This document shows positions 45,301 through 55,795 of a stretch of 64,000 nucleotides of DNA, one piece after another; the first letter of the stretch is position 1; every line of letters starts with the position of its first letter. The translations under genes were made by a program, and so were the position numbers. The notes beneath the pieces are model-generated. The model did no database searches, was not told where the DNA came from, and saw nothing but the letters and a program-made list of their open reading frames with translations. Location: contig NZ_CAJULN010000003.1 of NCBI RefSeq assembly GCF_910586915.1, positions 110,679 to 174,678 of the forward strand. The letters run 5' to 3'. Source of the stretch: an uncultured Bacteroides sp. (GTDB lineage Bacteria; Bacteroidota; Bacteroidia; Bacteroidales; Bacteroidaceae).

Positions 45301-48150
45301 ATGGATTCAGCTAATAAATTATTTCTCTTAGACGCCTATGCACTGATATACCGGGCGTATTATGCCTTTATCAAAAGCCCGAGAATCAATTCGAAAGGGT
45401 TCAACACTTCGGCCGTGTTAGGCTTTGTCAACACGCTCGAAGAGGTGCTGAAAAAAGAGAATCCCACACATATAGGAGTGGCTTTCGACCCGTCGGGCCC
45501 CACCTTCCGCCACGAAGTCTACGAACAATACAAAGCGCAGCGCGAAGAGACACCCGAAGCCATCCGTCTTTCCGTACCTATTATAAAGGAGATTATACGC
45601 GCCTACCGGATTCCCATCCTCGAAGTGGCGGGCTACGAAGCCGACGACGTGATAGGAACCCTCGCCACCGAAGCCGGCAGGCAGGGCATCACGACCTATA
45701 TGATGACGCCCGACAAGGACTACGGGCAGTTGGTGAGTGACAACGTATTCATGTATCGCCCCAAGCACACGGGAGGATTTGAAGTCATGGGCGTCGAAGA
45801 GGTGAAGGCGAAGTTCGACATCCAGTCGCCTGCGCAAGTGATTGATATGCTCGGACTGATGGGCGACTCTTCAGACAACATCCCCGGCTGCCCCGGCGTG
45901 GGAGAAAAGACCGCGCAAAAACTGATAGCCGAATTCGGCAGCATCGAGAACCTGTTAGAGCACACCGACCAACTGAAAGGGGCGCTCAAAACGAAAGTAG
46001 AAACGAACCGCGAACTGATTACGTTCTCGAAATTTTTAGCCACCATCAAGGTGGATGTCCCCATCCGGCTCGATATGGACACCCTCGTCCGCGAAGAAGC
46101 CGACGAGCATTCGCTCCGCAGCATTTTTGAAGAGCTGGAGTTCAGAACCCTCATCGACCGCGTGCTCAAAAAAGAGCCGGCCGGCAACGGAGCGACGGCA
46201 GCCACCGGCGGCAAACCCGCACCGGCAAAAGGCGCCCCCGCCCCTCTCCCGCTTTTTCCCGAAGAAGGGGAAGCCGTGCAAGGCAATTTATTTGCAAATT
46301 TCACGGGCAACGAGCCGGACGATGAAAAAAAATCAAATCTACAGACGTTAGAATCGCTCAACTTCAACTACCAACTTATTGATACAGAAGAAAAAAGAAA
46401 GGAAATTCTTCAAAAGTTGCTTACATCCGAAATTCTCGCGTTAGACACGGAGACCACGGGAACCGAGCCGATGGACGCCGAATTGGTAGGAATGAGCTTT
46501 TCCATCGCCGAAAACGAAGCCTTCTATGTCCCCGTCCCTGCCGAACGGGAGGAGGCGCTGAAAATAGTCGATGAGTTCCGTCCGGTTCTCGAAAACGAAA
46601 CTTCGCTGAAGGTGGGGCAAAACATCAAGTACGACATGATTGTCCTTCAGAACTACGGCGCGGAAGTGAAAGGTCCCCTATTCGATACCATGATTGCCCA
46701 CTACGTTCTCCAGCCCGAACTTCGCCACGGGATGGATTATCTCGCCGAGATTTACCTCCACTACCAGACCATTCACATCGACGAACTGATTGGGCCAAAA
46801 GGAAAGAATCAGAAGAATATGCGCGACCTCGCCCCGGCGGAGATATACCGCTACGCCTGCGAAGACGCCGACGTGACGTTGAAGTTGAAAAACGTGCTCG
46901 AAAGAGAACTGAAAGAGAACGACGCCGAACGGCTGTTCTATGACATCGAGATGCCCCTCGTCCCGGTACTGGTCAACATCGAGCGGAACGGCGTGCTGCT
47001 CGATACGGAAGCCTTGAAGCAGTCGTCCGCCCACTTCACCGCGCAGATGGAGTGCATCGAGAAGGAAATTTACGAACTGGCAGGCACCACGTTCAACATC
47101 GCTTCGCCCAAGCAGGTGGGCGAAGTGCTGTTCGACAGACTGAAGATTGTAGAGAAGGCGAAAAAGACCAAGACGGGACAGTACGTTACTTCGGAAGAAG
47201 TACTCGAAAGTCTCCGCCACAAGCATCCGGTAGTAGCGAAGATTCTGGAACACCGCAGCTTGAAGAAACTGTTGGGAACGTACATCGACGCCCTGCCCCA
47301 ACTCATCAATCCGCGCACGGGTCGGGTGCACACCTCTTTCAACCAGACGGTCACCGCCACAGGACGCCTCAGTTCGAGCAACCCGAATTTGCAGAACATC
47401 CCCATCCGCGACGAAAACGGAAAAGAGATACGCAAAGCCTTTATTCCCGACGAAGGCTGCCTGTTCTTCTCGGCCGACTACTCGCAGATTGAACTCCGCA
47501 TCATGGCACACCTCAGCGAAGACAAGAACATGATAGACGCCTTCCTCAGCAACCACGACATCCACGCCGCCACTGCCGCCAAAATCTACAAGCTCGACCT
47601 CGGCGATGTAGATTCCGATAAGCGCCGCAAAGCCAAGACTGCCAACTTCGGCATCATATACGGCATCTCCGTCTTCGGACTTGCCGAACGGATGAACGTG
47701 GAGCGGAAGGAAGCCAAAGAGCTTATCGACGGATACTTCGAGACCTATCCGGGCGTGAAGGCGTATATGGACAAAAGCATCCAAGTAGCCCAGGAAAAGG
47801 GATATGTAGAGACCATCTTCCACCGCAAGCGCTTCTTGCCCGACATCAACTCGCGCAACGCCGTCGTACGCGGATACGCCGAGCGCAACGCCATCAACGC
47901 CCCCATCCAGGGCAGCGCGGCCGACATCATTAAGGTAGCTATGGCACGCATATACCAGCGGTTCCGCACCGAAGGCCTGCAAGCGAAGATGATTCTGCAA
48001 GTGCACGACGAACTGAACTTCAGCGTCCCCATCGGCGAGAAAGAACGTGTCGAAGCCATCGTCATCGAAGAAATGGAAAAAGCCTACCGTATGCACGTCC
48101 CCCTGAAAGCCGATTGCGGCTGGGGGAAAAACTGGCTCGAGGCACACTGA
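45301..48150 (+). CDS. polA: DNA polymerase I
   Basis: The start was set at 45301 (MDSANKLFLLDAYALIYRAYY, 949 residues), which puts the 5' nuclease domain at the true N-terminus. Domains: 5'-3' exonuclease/FEN (about 1-290), a low-complexity linker rich in Ala, Pro and Gly (about 300-330), a 3'-5' proofreading domain with ILALDTETTG intact (about 355-530), and the polymerase domain (ADYSQIELRIMAHLSED, HDEL). All three activities therefore seem preserved. The gene is monocistronic and is followed by repeat copy B. Confidence 0.97.
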   Translation: MDSANKLFLLDAYALIYRAYYAFIKSPRINSKGFNTSAVLGFVNTLEEVLKKENPTHIGVAFDPSGPTFRHEVYEQYKAQREETPEAIRLSVPIIKEIIRAYRIPILEVAGYEADDVIGTLATEAGRQGITTYMMTPDKDYGQLVSDNVFMYRPKHTGGFEVMGVEEVKAKFDIQSPAQVIDMLGLMGDSSDNIPGCPGVGEKTAQKLIAEFGSIENLLEHTDQLKGALKTKVETNRELITFSKFLATIKVDVPIRLDMDTLVREEADEHSLRSIFEELEFRTLIDRVLKKEPAGNGATAATGGKPAPAKGAPAPLPLFPEEGEAVQGNLFANFTGNEPDDEKKSNLQTLESLNFNYQLIDTEEKRKEILQKLLTSEILALDTETTGTEPMDAELVGMSFSIAENEAFYVPVPAEREEALKIVDEFRPVLENETSLKVGQNIKYDMIVLQNYGAEVKGPLFDTMIAHYVLQPELRHGMDYLAEIYLHYQTIHIDELIGPKGKNQKNMRDLAPAEIYRYACEDADVTLKLKNVLERELKENDAERLFYDIEMPLVPVLVNIERNGVLLDTEALKQSSAHFTAQMECIEKEIYELAGTTFNIASPKQVGEVLFDRLKIVEKAKKTKTGQYVTSEEVLESLRHKHPVVAKILEHRSLKKLLGTYIDALPQLINPRTGRVHTSFNQTVTATGRLSSSNPNLQNIPIRDENGKEIRKAFIPDEGCLFFSADYSQIELRIMAHLSEDKNMIDAFLSNHDIHAATAAKIYKLDLGDVDSDKRRKAKTANFGIIYGISVFGLAERMNVERKEAKELIDGYFETYPGVKAYMDKSIQVAQEKGYVETIFHRKRFLPDINSRNAVVRGYAERNAINAPIQGSAADIIKVAMARIYQRFRTEGLQAKMILQVHDELNFSVPIGEKERVEAIVIEEMEKAYRMHVPLKADCGWGKNWLEAH

Positions 48151-48199
48151 AAACACGGCCGGGACACCCTCCGGCAAGCATCCATACCGACTGCGTACA

Positions 48200-48287
48200 G
48201 GACATATATATCCTGTCTCTTGCATCTATATCTGCTGCGTGCAGCATCTATATGTCCTGCACGCAGCAGATATATGCGCTGCAAAGA
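48200..48287 (+). repeat. 22-nt-unit repeat, rearranged copy B
   Basis: Four units of exactly 22 nt start at 48200, 48222, 48244 and 48266, with the same ATATA core as copies A, C and D but a different unit order. Two units are inverted relative to each other, producing a perfect 17-bp stem (48227-48243 with 48258-48274). It lies just after polA. Confidence 0.75.
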
Positions 48288-48353
48288 GTAAAAAAATGAC
48301 CTGTCTGCCGCTCATTTCTACTGAAACTCAACAGGGTTTATTATTTTTTTACG

Positions 48354-48361
48354 TACCTTTG
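48354..48361 (+). promoter_or_regulatory. -7 box of the cysE promoter
   Basis: TACCTTTG is an exact TAnnTTTG match 34 bases before the ATG, with a T-rich -33 region. Confidence 0.6.
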
Positions 48362-48395
48362 TTCCGTAAAACAAGAAAGAGCAACTGACGACCGA

Positions 48396-49301
48396 ATGAG
48401 TCCACTGAATTTCACCCACATTCTGACACAGGCAGTCGATGAGCTATCGGAAAGCGAATCATACAAAGGACTGTTCCACCAGCACAAAGATGGCGAACCA
48501 CTGCCCTCTGCTAAGGTCCTATATGAAATAATCGAACTTGCGCGCTCCATTCTCTTCCCCGGATATTACGGCAACTCCACCGTCAACAGCCGCACTGTCA
48601 ATTATCATATCGGCGTGAATATCGAAAAACTGTTCGGCTTGCTCTCCGAGCAAATCCTCGCCGGATTGTGCTTCGGCCTCCGCACCGAAGAGGAATGCAG
48701 CGTCTGCTCCGACTCCAAACGGGAAGAAGCCGCACGACTTGCCGCCCGGTTTATCAGCGCGCTGCCCGCCCTGCGAAAGATATTGGCTACCGACGTCGAA
48801 GCCGCCTACAACGGCGACCCCGCCGCCGAAAGCTACGGCGAAGTCATCTTCTGCTACCCCGCCATCAAGGCCATCAGCAACTACCGCATTGCCCACCAAC
48901 TGCTGGAGTTGGGCGTACCCCTGATTCCCCGCATCATCACCGAGATGGCGCACAGCGAAACGGGTATCGACATCCATCCGGCAGCGAAAATCGGCAGCCA
49001 TTTCACCATCGACCACGGCACGGGTGTCGTTATCGGCGCAACAAGCATCATCGGCAACAACGTCAAACTCTATCAAGGCGTCACCTTAGGCGCCAAGAGT
49101 TTCCCGCTGGACGCCGACGGAAAACCCATCAAGGGTATCCCCCGCCACCCCATCCTGGAAGACAACGTGATTGTCTATTCAAACGCCACCATCCTGGGCC
49201 GAATCACCATCGGACACGACGCAATCGTGGGCGGCAACATATGGGTGACCGAAAACGTCGCCGCAGGAGCGAAAATCGTACAGACCAAAGCGAGAAAATA
49301 A
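48396..49301 (+). CDS. cysE: Serine O-acetyltransferase
   Basis: The 301-residue enzyme makes O-acetylserine, the first step of cysteine synthesis. An N-terminal helical domain (about 1-180) is followed by a left-handed beta-helix of hexapeptide repeats with catalytic His residues (GIDIHPAAKIGSHFTIDHGTG) and GVTLGAKSF. This is the longer EpsC-like type. It is followed 16 bases later by the methyltransferase gene, so the two are probably co-transcribed. Confidence 0.93.
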   Translation: MSPLNFTHILTQAVDELSESESYKGLFHQHKDGEPLPSAKVLYEIIELARSILFPGYYGNSTVNSRTVNYHIGVNIEKLFGLLSEQILAGLCFGLRTEEECSVCSDSKREEAARLAARFISALPALRKILATDVEAAYNGDPAAESYGEVIFCYPAIKAISNYRIAHQLLELGVPLIPRIITEMAHSETGIDIHPAAKIGSHFTIDHGTGVVIGATSIIGNNVKLYQGVTLGAKSFPLDADGKPIKGIPRHPILEDNVIVYSNATILGRITIGHDAIVGGNIWVTENVAAGAKIVQTKARK

Positions 49302-49317
49302 AACAAAATAACTATAT

Positions 49318-50640
49318 ATGAACGAACAATTCGAGATGATTGCCAAGACCTTCCAGGGACTGGAAGAGATTCTTGCAGAAGAACTTACAACATTAGGAGC
49401 CAACGACATTCAAATAGGACGCCGCATGGTTTCATTCACCGGAGACAAACGCATGATGTACAAGGCGAATTTCTGCCTGCGCACCGCCATCCGCATTCTG
49501 AAACCTATCAAACACTTCACGGCCAAAAACGCCGACGAGGTTTACAACCAGATACAATCCATCCGATGGGAAGACTACCTCGATGTGAACAAGACATTCG
49601 CCATCGACGCAGTGGTGTTCAGCGATGAGTTCCGCCATTCGAAATTCGTTTCGTACAAAGTGAAAGATGCGATTGTAGACTACTTCCGCGAAAAGACCGG
49701 CAAACGCCCGTCCGTGCGCCTCAGCAACCCGGATGTATTACTGAACATCCACATCGCGCAAACCACCTGCACACTCTCGCTGGACTCTTCGGGAGAATCG
49801 CTGCACCGTCGCGGCTACCGCCAGGAAGCAGTGGAAGCACCGCTCAACGAAGTGCTGGCAGCCGGCATGATTCTGATGACAGGATGGCGTGGAGAGTGCG
49901 ACCTGATTGACCCCATGTGCGGCTCGGGAACCATCCCCATCGAAGCTGCACTGATTGCAAAGAACATCGCTCCGGGCGTGTTCCGCAAAGGGTTCGCCTT
50001 CGAGAAGTGGGTAGACTTCGATGCAGATATGTTCGACGAGATTTACAACGACGACAGTCAGGAACGTGAGTTCGAGCATAAGATTTACGGATACGACAAC
50101 AACCCGAAAGCCAACGAAATTGCCATACACAACGTAAAAGCCGCCGGCGTATCGAAAGACGTAGTGCTGAAGCTGCAACCGTTCCAGCAGTTCGAGCAGC
50201 CGAAAGAGAAATCCATCATCATCACCAATCCCCCGTATGGCGAACGTATCTCTACAAGCGATTTGTTGGGGCTGTACCAAATGATTGGCGAACGTCTGAA
50301 ACACGCGTTTGTAGACAACGAAGCGTGGGTGCTTTCTTACCGCGAGGAGTGTTTCGACCAAATCGGACTGAAAGCAAGCCAGAAAATTCCTTTGTTCAAC
50401 GGCCCGTTGGAGTGCGAGTTCCGCAAATACGAGATTTTCGATGGAAAGTACAAGGAGTTCAAGAGCCAGGAAGGAGATTTCAGACCTCGCAGAGAAGGAG
50501 ACTTCAAGCCGCGTAGGGAAGGGGGCGACTTTAAAGACAGAAAACCGCGGGGCGACTTCCGCGGAGGAAGGGATTCAAGAGCACCGAGAGAATTTAAAGG
50601 AAACCGGGAACCGAGAATTCCGAAGCAGGAAGCGGAGTAA
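49318..50640 (+). CDS. THUMP-domain rRNA (guanine-N2) methyltransferase with RG-rich tail
   Basis: The 440-residue protein has an N-terminal THUMP RNA-binding region (about 50-160) and a Rossmann methyltransferase domain with CGSGTIPIEAALIA (SAM binding) and catalytic IITNPPYGERI. It corresponds to the RlmL N-terminal half, which methylates 23S rRNA. The last 70 residues are a repetitive basic tail of GDF-R/K-PRREG type units, which should bind RNA non-specifically. A similar basic tail ends the helicase at 23.7 kb. Confidence 0.92.
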   Translation: MNEQFEMIAKTFQGLEEILAEELTTLGANDIQIGRRMVSFTGDKRMMYKANFCLRTAIRILKPIKHFTAKNADEVYNQIQSIRWEDYLDVNKTFAIDAVVFSDEFRHSKFVSYKVKDAIVDYFREKTGKRPSVRLSNPDVLLNIHIAQTTCTLSLDSSGESLHRRGYRQEAVEAPLNEVLAAGMILMTGWRGECDLIDPMCGSGTIPIEAALIAKNIAPGVFRKGFAFEKWVDFDADMFDEIYNDDSQEREFEHKIYGYDNNPKANEIAIHNVKAAGVSKDVVLKLQPFQQFEQPKEKSIIITNPPYGERISTSDLLGLYQMIGERLKHAFVDNEAWVLSYREECFDQIGLKASQKIPLFNGPLECEFRKYEIFDGKYKEFKSQEGDFRPRREGDFKPRREGGDFKDRKPRGDFRGGRDSRAPREFKGNREPRIPKQEAE

Positions 50641-50746
50641 ACAAGCATCAATAGTTAATTACACATTGACGCCAAACGGAGTGCTACCCACTCCGTCGGA
50701 CAGAGTAAAATAGAAGGATTTAAAACAACTGATAAAGAAAAAAGCA

Positions 50747-52888
50747 ATGAGTAAAATTGGAAGAAAAGCCATACTGCTGCTAATGGCATTACCAATCGGA
50801 TTCAACGTTATGGCACAAGAAATCAAAAAGCCGACACTGGAAGAACTGATTCCGGGCGGCGACAACTACCTGTATGCAGAAAACCGCTACGGACTGCAAT
50901 GGTGGGGTGATGAATGTATCAAACCGGGCGTGGACACTCTCTATGCGATTCAGCCCAAAACGGGAAAAGAGACAGTGCTCTTCACCCGCGAACAAGTGAA
51001 CAAAGTACTGACAGAGGCAGGATATCCCAAGCTGTCGCACCTCTACGACCTCCAGTTCCTTTGGGATGACAAAACGGAAGTACTGCTGCCGCGCAACGTC
51101 CGCTACACCGTCTATAACTGGAAAAGCGGCGAAGTGACCGGCAGAGACGACCTTCCCAAAGAACCGGCTGCCAACTACGACTACGCCATCAACAAAAACC
51201 TCGCCTACACCGTCAAAAACAACCTCTATGTTAACGGACGACGCATCACCGACGAGCCCGAAGGCATCGTCTGCGGACAGACTGTTCACCGCAACGAGTT
51301 TGGCATCAACAAAGGTACTTTCTGGAGTCCGGAAGGCAACCTCCTCGCCTTCTACCGCATGGACGAAAGCATGGTGACGCAATACCCGCTCGTAGATATC
51401 ACCGCACGCGTGGGAGAAGTCAACAACATCCGCTACCCGATGGCAGGAATGACCAGCCACCAGGTGCAAGTGGGCATCTACAACCCCGCTACGGACAAAA
51501 CCCTCTATCTGAACACAGGCGACCCCACCGACCGCTACTTCACCAACATCAGTTGGGCACCGGACGAGAAAAGCCTCTACCTCATCGAACTGAACCGCGA
51601 CCAGAACCACGCCAAACTCTGCCAATACAACGCAGAAACGGGCGAACTGATGCAAACTCTCTTCGAAGAGACTCACCCGAAATACGTAGAACCGCAAAAC
51701 CCCATCGTATTCCTGCCGTGGGACGCCAACAAATTTATCTACCAAAGCCAACGCGACGGATATAACCATCTTTATCTGTACAACACCGAAGGCAAACTGC
51801 TGAAACAGTTGACCAAAGGCAACTGGCTCGTAAAAGAAATCTTAGGCTTCAACGCCAAACGTAAAGACATCATCTTCACCGCCATCGAAGGCTTGAAGAG
51901 CGGACACTTTGCCGTAAACACCACCAACGGCAAGATGAGCCAACCCTTCGACAACTGCCGCGAAAGCGAGCATAGCGGCGTACTCAACGCATCCGGCACG
52001 TATCTCATCGACCGCTATTCGACCACAGACCAGCCGCGCATCATCAACCTCGTAGACACCAAGAACTTCAAAGAGACAGTCAACCTGCTCACTGCCAAGA
52101 GCCCCTACGAAGGCTATCAGATGCCGAGCATCGAAACCGGCACCATCAAAGCAGCCGACGGAACCACCGACCTGCACTACCGCCTGATGAAACCGGCCGA
52201 CTTCGACCCTGCCAAGAAATATCCGGTCATTGTCTACGTTTACGGCGGTCCTCACGCACAATGCGTCACCGGCGGATGGCAGAACGGCGCACGCGGATGG
52301 GACACTTATATGGCAAACAAAGGCTATCTCATGTTCACCATCGACAACCGTGGCAGCAGCAACCGAGGACTGGAATTTGAAAACGCCACCTTCCGCCGTC
52401 TCGGCATCGAAGAGGGCAAAGACCAGGTGAAAGGCGTCGAATTCTTGAAATCGCTCCCCTACGTAGACGGCGAACGCATCGGCGTGCACGGCTGGAGTTT
52501 CGGCGGACACATGACCACTGCCCTGCTGCTCCGCTATCCGGAAATATTCAAGGTGGGCGTTGCCGGAGGTCCGGTTATCGACTGGGGATACTACGAAGTA
52601 ATGTACGGTGAACGCTACATGGACACTCCGCAGACGAACCCCGAGGGCTACAAGGAATGCAACCTGAAAAACCTCGCCGGGCAACTGAAAGGACACCTGC
52701 TCATGATTCACGACGACCACGACGACACCTGCGTGCCGCAACACGCCCTGTCGTTCATGAAAGCCTGTGTAGACGCACGCACCTACCCCGACCTGTTCAT
52801 ATACCCGTGCCACAAGCACAACGTATTAGGCCGCGACCGTGTACACCTGCACGAGAAAATCACCCGTTACTTCCTACAAAACCTATAA
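50747..52888 (+). CDS. Dipeptidyl peptidase IV (S9B serine peptidase)
   Basis: The 713-residue protein has a signal peptide ending NVMAQ, a beta-propeller domain (about 70-460) and an alpha/beta hydrolase domain. The nucleophile is Ser584 in GWSFGGH; the Asp lies in HDDHDDTCVPQ and the His near 691 in CHKHNV. It removes X-Pro dipeptides from peptides in the periplasm. It complements the S46 enzyme in peptide use. It is followed by purD 24 bases later. Confidence 0.93.
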   Translation: MSKIGRKAILLLMALPIGFNVMAQEIKKPTLEELIPGGDNYLYAENRYGLQWWGDECIKPGVDTLYAIQPKTGKETVLFTREQVNKVLTEAGYPKLSHLYDLQFLWDDKTEVLLPRNVRYTVYNWKSGEVTGRDDLPKEPAANYDYAINKNLAYTVKNNLYVNGRRITDEPEGIVCGQTVHRNEFGINKGTFWSPEGNLLAFYRMDESMVTQYPLVDITARVGEVNNIRYPMAGMTSHQVQVGIYNPATDKTLYLNTGDPTDRYFTNISWAPDEKSLYLIELNRDQNHAKLCQYNAETGELMQTLFEETHPKYVEPQNPIVFLPWDANKFIYQSQRDGYNHLYLYNTEGKLLKQLTKGNWLVKEILGFNAKRKDIIFTAIEGLKSGHFAVNTTNGKMSQPFDNCRESEHSGVLNASGTYLIDRYSTTDQPRIINLVDTKNFKETVNLLTAKSPYEGYQMPSIETGTIKAADGTTDLHYRLMKPADFDPAKKYPVIVYVYGGPHAQCVTGGWQNGARGWDTYMANKGYLMFTIDNRGSSNRGLEFENATFRRLGIEEGKDQVKGVEFLKSLPYVDGERIGVHGWSFGGHMTTALLLRYPEIFKVGVAGGPVIDWGYYEVMYGERYMDTPQTNPEGYKECNLKNLAGQLKGHLLMIHDDHDDTCVPQHALSFMKACVDARTYPDLFIYPCHKHNVLGRDRVHLHEKITRYFLQNL

Positions 52889-52912
52889 CATAACCTATTA
52901 CAGAGCACTACA

Positions 52913-54187
52913 ATGAAGATATTATTACTTGGCTCGGGCGGCCGCGAACACGCACTTGCATGGAAAATTGCCCAAAGTCCGAAAGTTGAAAAACTATACA
53001 TTGCTCCGGGAAACGCCGGAACAGCAGCCGTAGGCGAGAATGTCAACATCAAAGCGACCGATTTTGAAGCCATCAGCGCTTTTGCCTTGAAAGAAAACGT
53101 GGAGATGGTAGTAGTAGGCCCCGAAGACCCGTTAGTGGGAGGTATCTACGACTACTTCCAGGAGCGTCCCGAGCTGGCACACATTGCCGTAATCGGCCCT
53201 TCGGCAAAGGGAGCGCAACTCGAAGGAAGCAAGGAGTTCGCCAAAGGCTTTATGATGCGTCACAACATCCCGACAGCCCGCTACAAGAGCATCACTGCCG
53301 AGAACCTCGACGAAGGCCTCGCCTTCCTCGAAACCCTGGAAGCCCCCTACGTGCTGAAAGCCGACGGTCTTTGTGCCGGAAAGGGTGTACTTATCCTTCC
53401 CACACTGGAAGAGGCCAAGAAAGAGCTGAAAGAAATGCTGGGCGGTATGTTCGGTTCGGCTTCCGCCACCGTTGTCATTGAGGAGTTCCTGAGCGGCATC
53501 GAATGTTCCGTATTCGTCCTTACAGACGGCGAGAACTACAAAGTACTTCCCGTAGCCAAAGATTACAAACGTATCGGCGAAGGCGACAAAGGACTCAACA
53601 CGGGCGGTATGGGCAGTGTGACTCCCGTGCCGTTTGCCGATGATGTATTCATGGAAAAGGTGCGCACACGCATCATCGAACCGACCATCAACGGACTGAA
53701 AGAGGAAAACATCACGTACAAGGGATTCATCTTCCTCGGACTTATCAAGGTGAAAGGCGAGCCGATGGTCATCGAATACAACGTCCGCATGGGCGACCCC
53801 GAGACAGAGAGCGTGATGCTCCGCATACAGAGCGACCTTGTCGAACTGCTCGAAGCCACAGCCGCAGGCAATCTGAACGAGAAGACGCTTACGACAGACC
53901 CGCGTTCGGCAGGTTGCGTCATCCTCGTCAGCGGCGGTTATCCCGAAACCTACGAGAAAGGATTCCCCATCAAAGGACTGGAACAGGCTGCCGCAACGGA
54001 GAGCATCATCTTCCACGCCGGAACGGCTCTGAAAGAGGGCGAGATAGTGACCAACGGCGGACGTGTCATTGCGGTGTGCTCCTACGGCGCAACGAAAGAG
54101 GAGGCACTCGCACAGAGCTACAAAGTGGCGGATATGATAGATTTCGAAAAGAAGTACTTCCGCCGCGACATCGGGTTCGACTTGTAA
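52913..54187 (+). CDS. purD: Phosphoribosylamine-glycine ligase
   Basis: The 424-residue ATP-grasp enzyme catalyses the second step of purine synthesis. Visible features are the N-terminal [17 protein letters not shown], the ATP-grasp segment [11 protein letters not shown], and the metal-binding [12 protein letters not shown]. It is full-length. It starts a plus-strand group with a membrane protein, a DedA-like protein, mnmD and znuA. Confidence 0.97.
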   Translation: MKILLLGSGGREHALAWKIAQSPKVEKLYIAPGNAGTAAVGENVNIKATDFEAISAFALKENVEMVVVGPEDPLVGGIYDYFQERPELAHIAVIGPSAKGAQLEGSKEFAKGFMMRHNIPTARYKSITAENLDEGLAFLETLEAPYVLKADGLCAGKGVLILPTLEEAKKELKEMLGGMFGSASATVVIEEFLSGIECSVFVLTDGENYKVLPVAKDYKRIGEGDKGLNTGGMGSVTPVPFADDVFMEKVRTRIIEPTINGLKEENITYKGFIFLGLIKVKGEPMVIEYNVRMGDPETESVMLRIQSDLVELLEATAAGNLNEKTLTTDPRSAGCVILVSGGYPETYEKGFPIKGLEQAAATESIIFHAGTALKEGEIVTNGGRVIAVCSYGATKEEALAQSYKVADMIDFEKKYFRRDIGFDL

Positions 54188-54262
54188 GAAGCAACATCAC
54201 CGGGCGGTGTGTCAATACTCACCACAGGCAAGACGCACCGCCTTGAATACATTCGTAACTTC

Positions 54263-55255
54263 ATGAGAAATAAAAAATTACAGAATCAAGTAACAACGGG
54301 ACGGCTCACCCTGCCTGTCGTGACGCTTATCTGCACCCTCTGCTGGGTGGCGGCCTATTTTTTATTTCCCGACCTTACAGCCACCACTACCGGAAGCGCC
54401 TCTTCGCTGTGGCAAGCCGCCCGCGAACTGCTTCCCGGTTGGGCGGAACGCATCATCAGCTTTCTCGTCTACGCCGTTGTGGGCTATTTTCTGATAGAGC
54501 TGAACAACCAGTTCGGTATCATCCGCATGAGGGCTTCCATGCAGACGGCAATTTACTTCCTGTTGGTGGCGGCCTGTCCGGAGATGCACCTGCTGTATGC
54601 AGGAGACGTCGCCTCACTGGCTTTCCTCATTTCCATCTACTTCCTGTTTAGGAGCTACCAGCAACAGCAGGCGGCAGATTGCCTGTTCTATTCGTTCCTC
54701 TTCATCGGGGCGGGAAGCATTGTTTTCCCCCAGCTCACTGTTCTTTCGGTGCTTTGGCTGCTCGGCGCCTACCGGTTTCAGGCACTTACGCCGCGTAGTT
54801 TCTGCGGTGCGTTGGTAGGTTGGGCACTCCCCTACTGGATGCTGTTCGGACACGCCTTCTTCTACGATGAGATGGAACTGTTTTACCGTCCTTTCGTCGA
54901 ACTGGCTACTTTCGGCGCAGCCTTCGACCTGAGCAGCCTTCAGGCTTGGGAACTGGCGGTACTCGGCTATCTGTTCGTGCTGTTCACCGTGAGCACGGTC
55001 CATTGCATCGCCGCCAGCTTTGAAGACAAGATACGCACACGGGCCTATCTGCAATTTCTGATAGACCTGAGTGTCTTGCTCTTTGTGCTGATAGCCGTCC
55101 AGCCAAACCATTGCAGCGATTGGCTACCGTTGCTCATGATAAGTTGCAGCATCCTTATCGGGCACTTTTTCGTACTGACCAACAGCAGAAGTTCCAATGT
55201 GTTCTTCATTGTCTCGCTGGTCGGGCTTATCCTCTTATTCGCATTTAATATATGA
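54263..55255 (+). CDS. Conserved multi-span membrane protein, function unknown
   Basis: The start was set at 54263 (MRNKKLQNQVTTGRL, 330 residues). The upstream in-frame ATG at 54209 adds a non-hydrophobic stretch that looks like leader. There are about eight hydrophobic segments (for example PVVTLICTLCWVAAYFLF and LLFVLIAVQ). No enzymatic motif was recognised. Its stop overlaps the DedA-like start by 4 bases (ATGA), so the two are translationally coupled and may act together. Confidence 0.75.
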   Translation: MRNKKLQNQVTTGRLTLPVVTLICTLCWVAAYFLFPDLTATTTGSASSLWQAARELLPGWAERIISFLVYAVVGYFLIELNNQFGIIRMRASMQTAIYFLLVAACPEMHLLYAGDVASLAFLISIYFLFRSYQQQQAADCLFYSFLFIGAGSIVFPQLTVLSVLWLLGAYRFQALTPRSFCGALVGWALPYWMLFGHAFFYDEMELFYRPFVELATFGAAFDLSSLQAWELAVLGYLFVLFTVSTVHCIAASFEDKIRTRAYLQFLIDLSVLLFVLIAVQPNHCSDWLPLLMISCSILIGHFFVLTNSRSSNVFFIVSLVGLILLFAFNI

Positions 55256-55731
55256 ACGCTTTTACTGATTCAATCGTACAACTCCTCATTGAGTGGGGGC
55301 TTCCGGGAATGTTTGTCGCAGCCCTGCTGGCGGGGAGTGTGGTTCCTTTCAGTTCCGAAGTGGTGTTAGTGGCGCTGGTACAGCTCGGACTGCCGCCCGT
55401 TGCCTGCCTCGTATCCGCCACCTTAGGCAACACGGCAGGCGGAATGACCTGTTACTACATGGGGCGGCTGGGCAAGATATACTGGATTGAAAAGTACCTC
55501 AAGGTAAAGAAAGAAAAAGTAGACCGGATGGTGAGCTTCCTGCAAGGCAAAGGGGCCATGATGGCGTTTTTCGCCTTCCTGCCCGCCATCGGGAGTCTGA
55601 TAGGCATTTCGCTGGGCTTCCTGCGCAGCAACATATGGCTCACAGCCGGCGCCATGCTGACAGGCAAACTGCTGCGCTATGTGCTGCTGCTCTACGTTTT
55701 TGAAACCGCCTGGCGGGCAATAGCCGGATAG
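55252..55731 (+). CDS. DedA/YqaA-family membrane protein
   Basis: The 159-residue protein has the VTT/DedA core: hydrophobic segments around FVAALLAGSVVPFSSEVVLVAL and the GNTAGGMTCYYMGRLGK motif, then FFAFLPAIGSLIGISLGFLR. It is the short YqaA type. DedA relatives include lipid flippases/scramblases needed for envelope integrity. It overlaps the preceding membrane gene by 4 bases. Confidence 0.87.
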   Translation: MNAFTDSIVQLLIEWGLPGMFVAALLAGSVVPFSSEVVLVALVQLGLPPVACLVSATLGNTAGGMTCYYMGRLGKIYWIEKYLKVKKEKVDRMVSFLQGKGAMMAFFAFLPAIGSLIGISLGFLRSNIWLTAGAMLTGKLLRYVLLLYVFETAWRAIAG

Positions 55732-55795
55732 ACGGGTCTGCAAGCAGCCATCGTCAACCACCGGCAACATAGGTATTACGTATTTATAAGATTGT

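Noticed and set aside
46678..48225. 515-codon open frame on the minus strand over polA
   Set aside because: It lies entirely antisense to the conserved polA frame, and its sequence shows no domain; it results from high GC and codon bias.
50677..50695. Hairpin CGGAGTG...CACTCCG after the methyltransferase gene
   Set aside because: The 7-bp stem has no following T-run, so it was not listed as a terminator.
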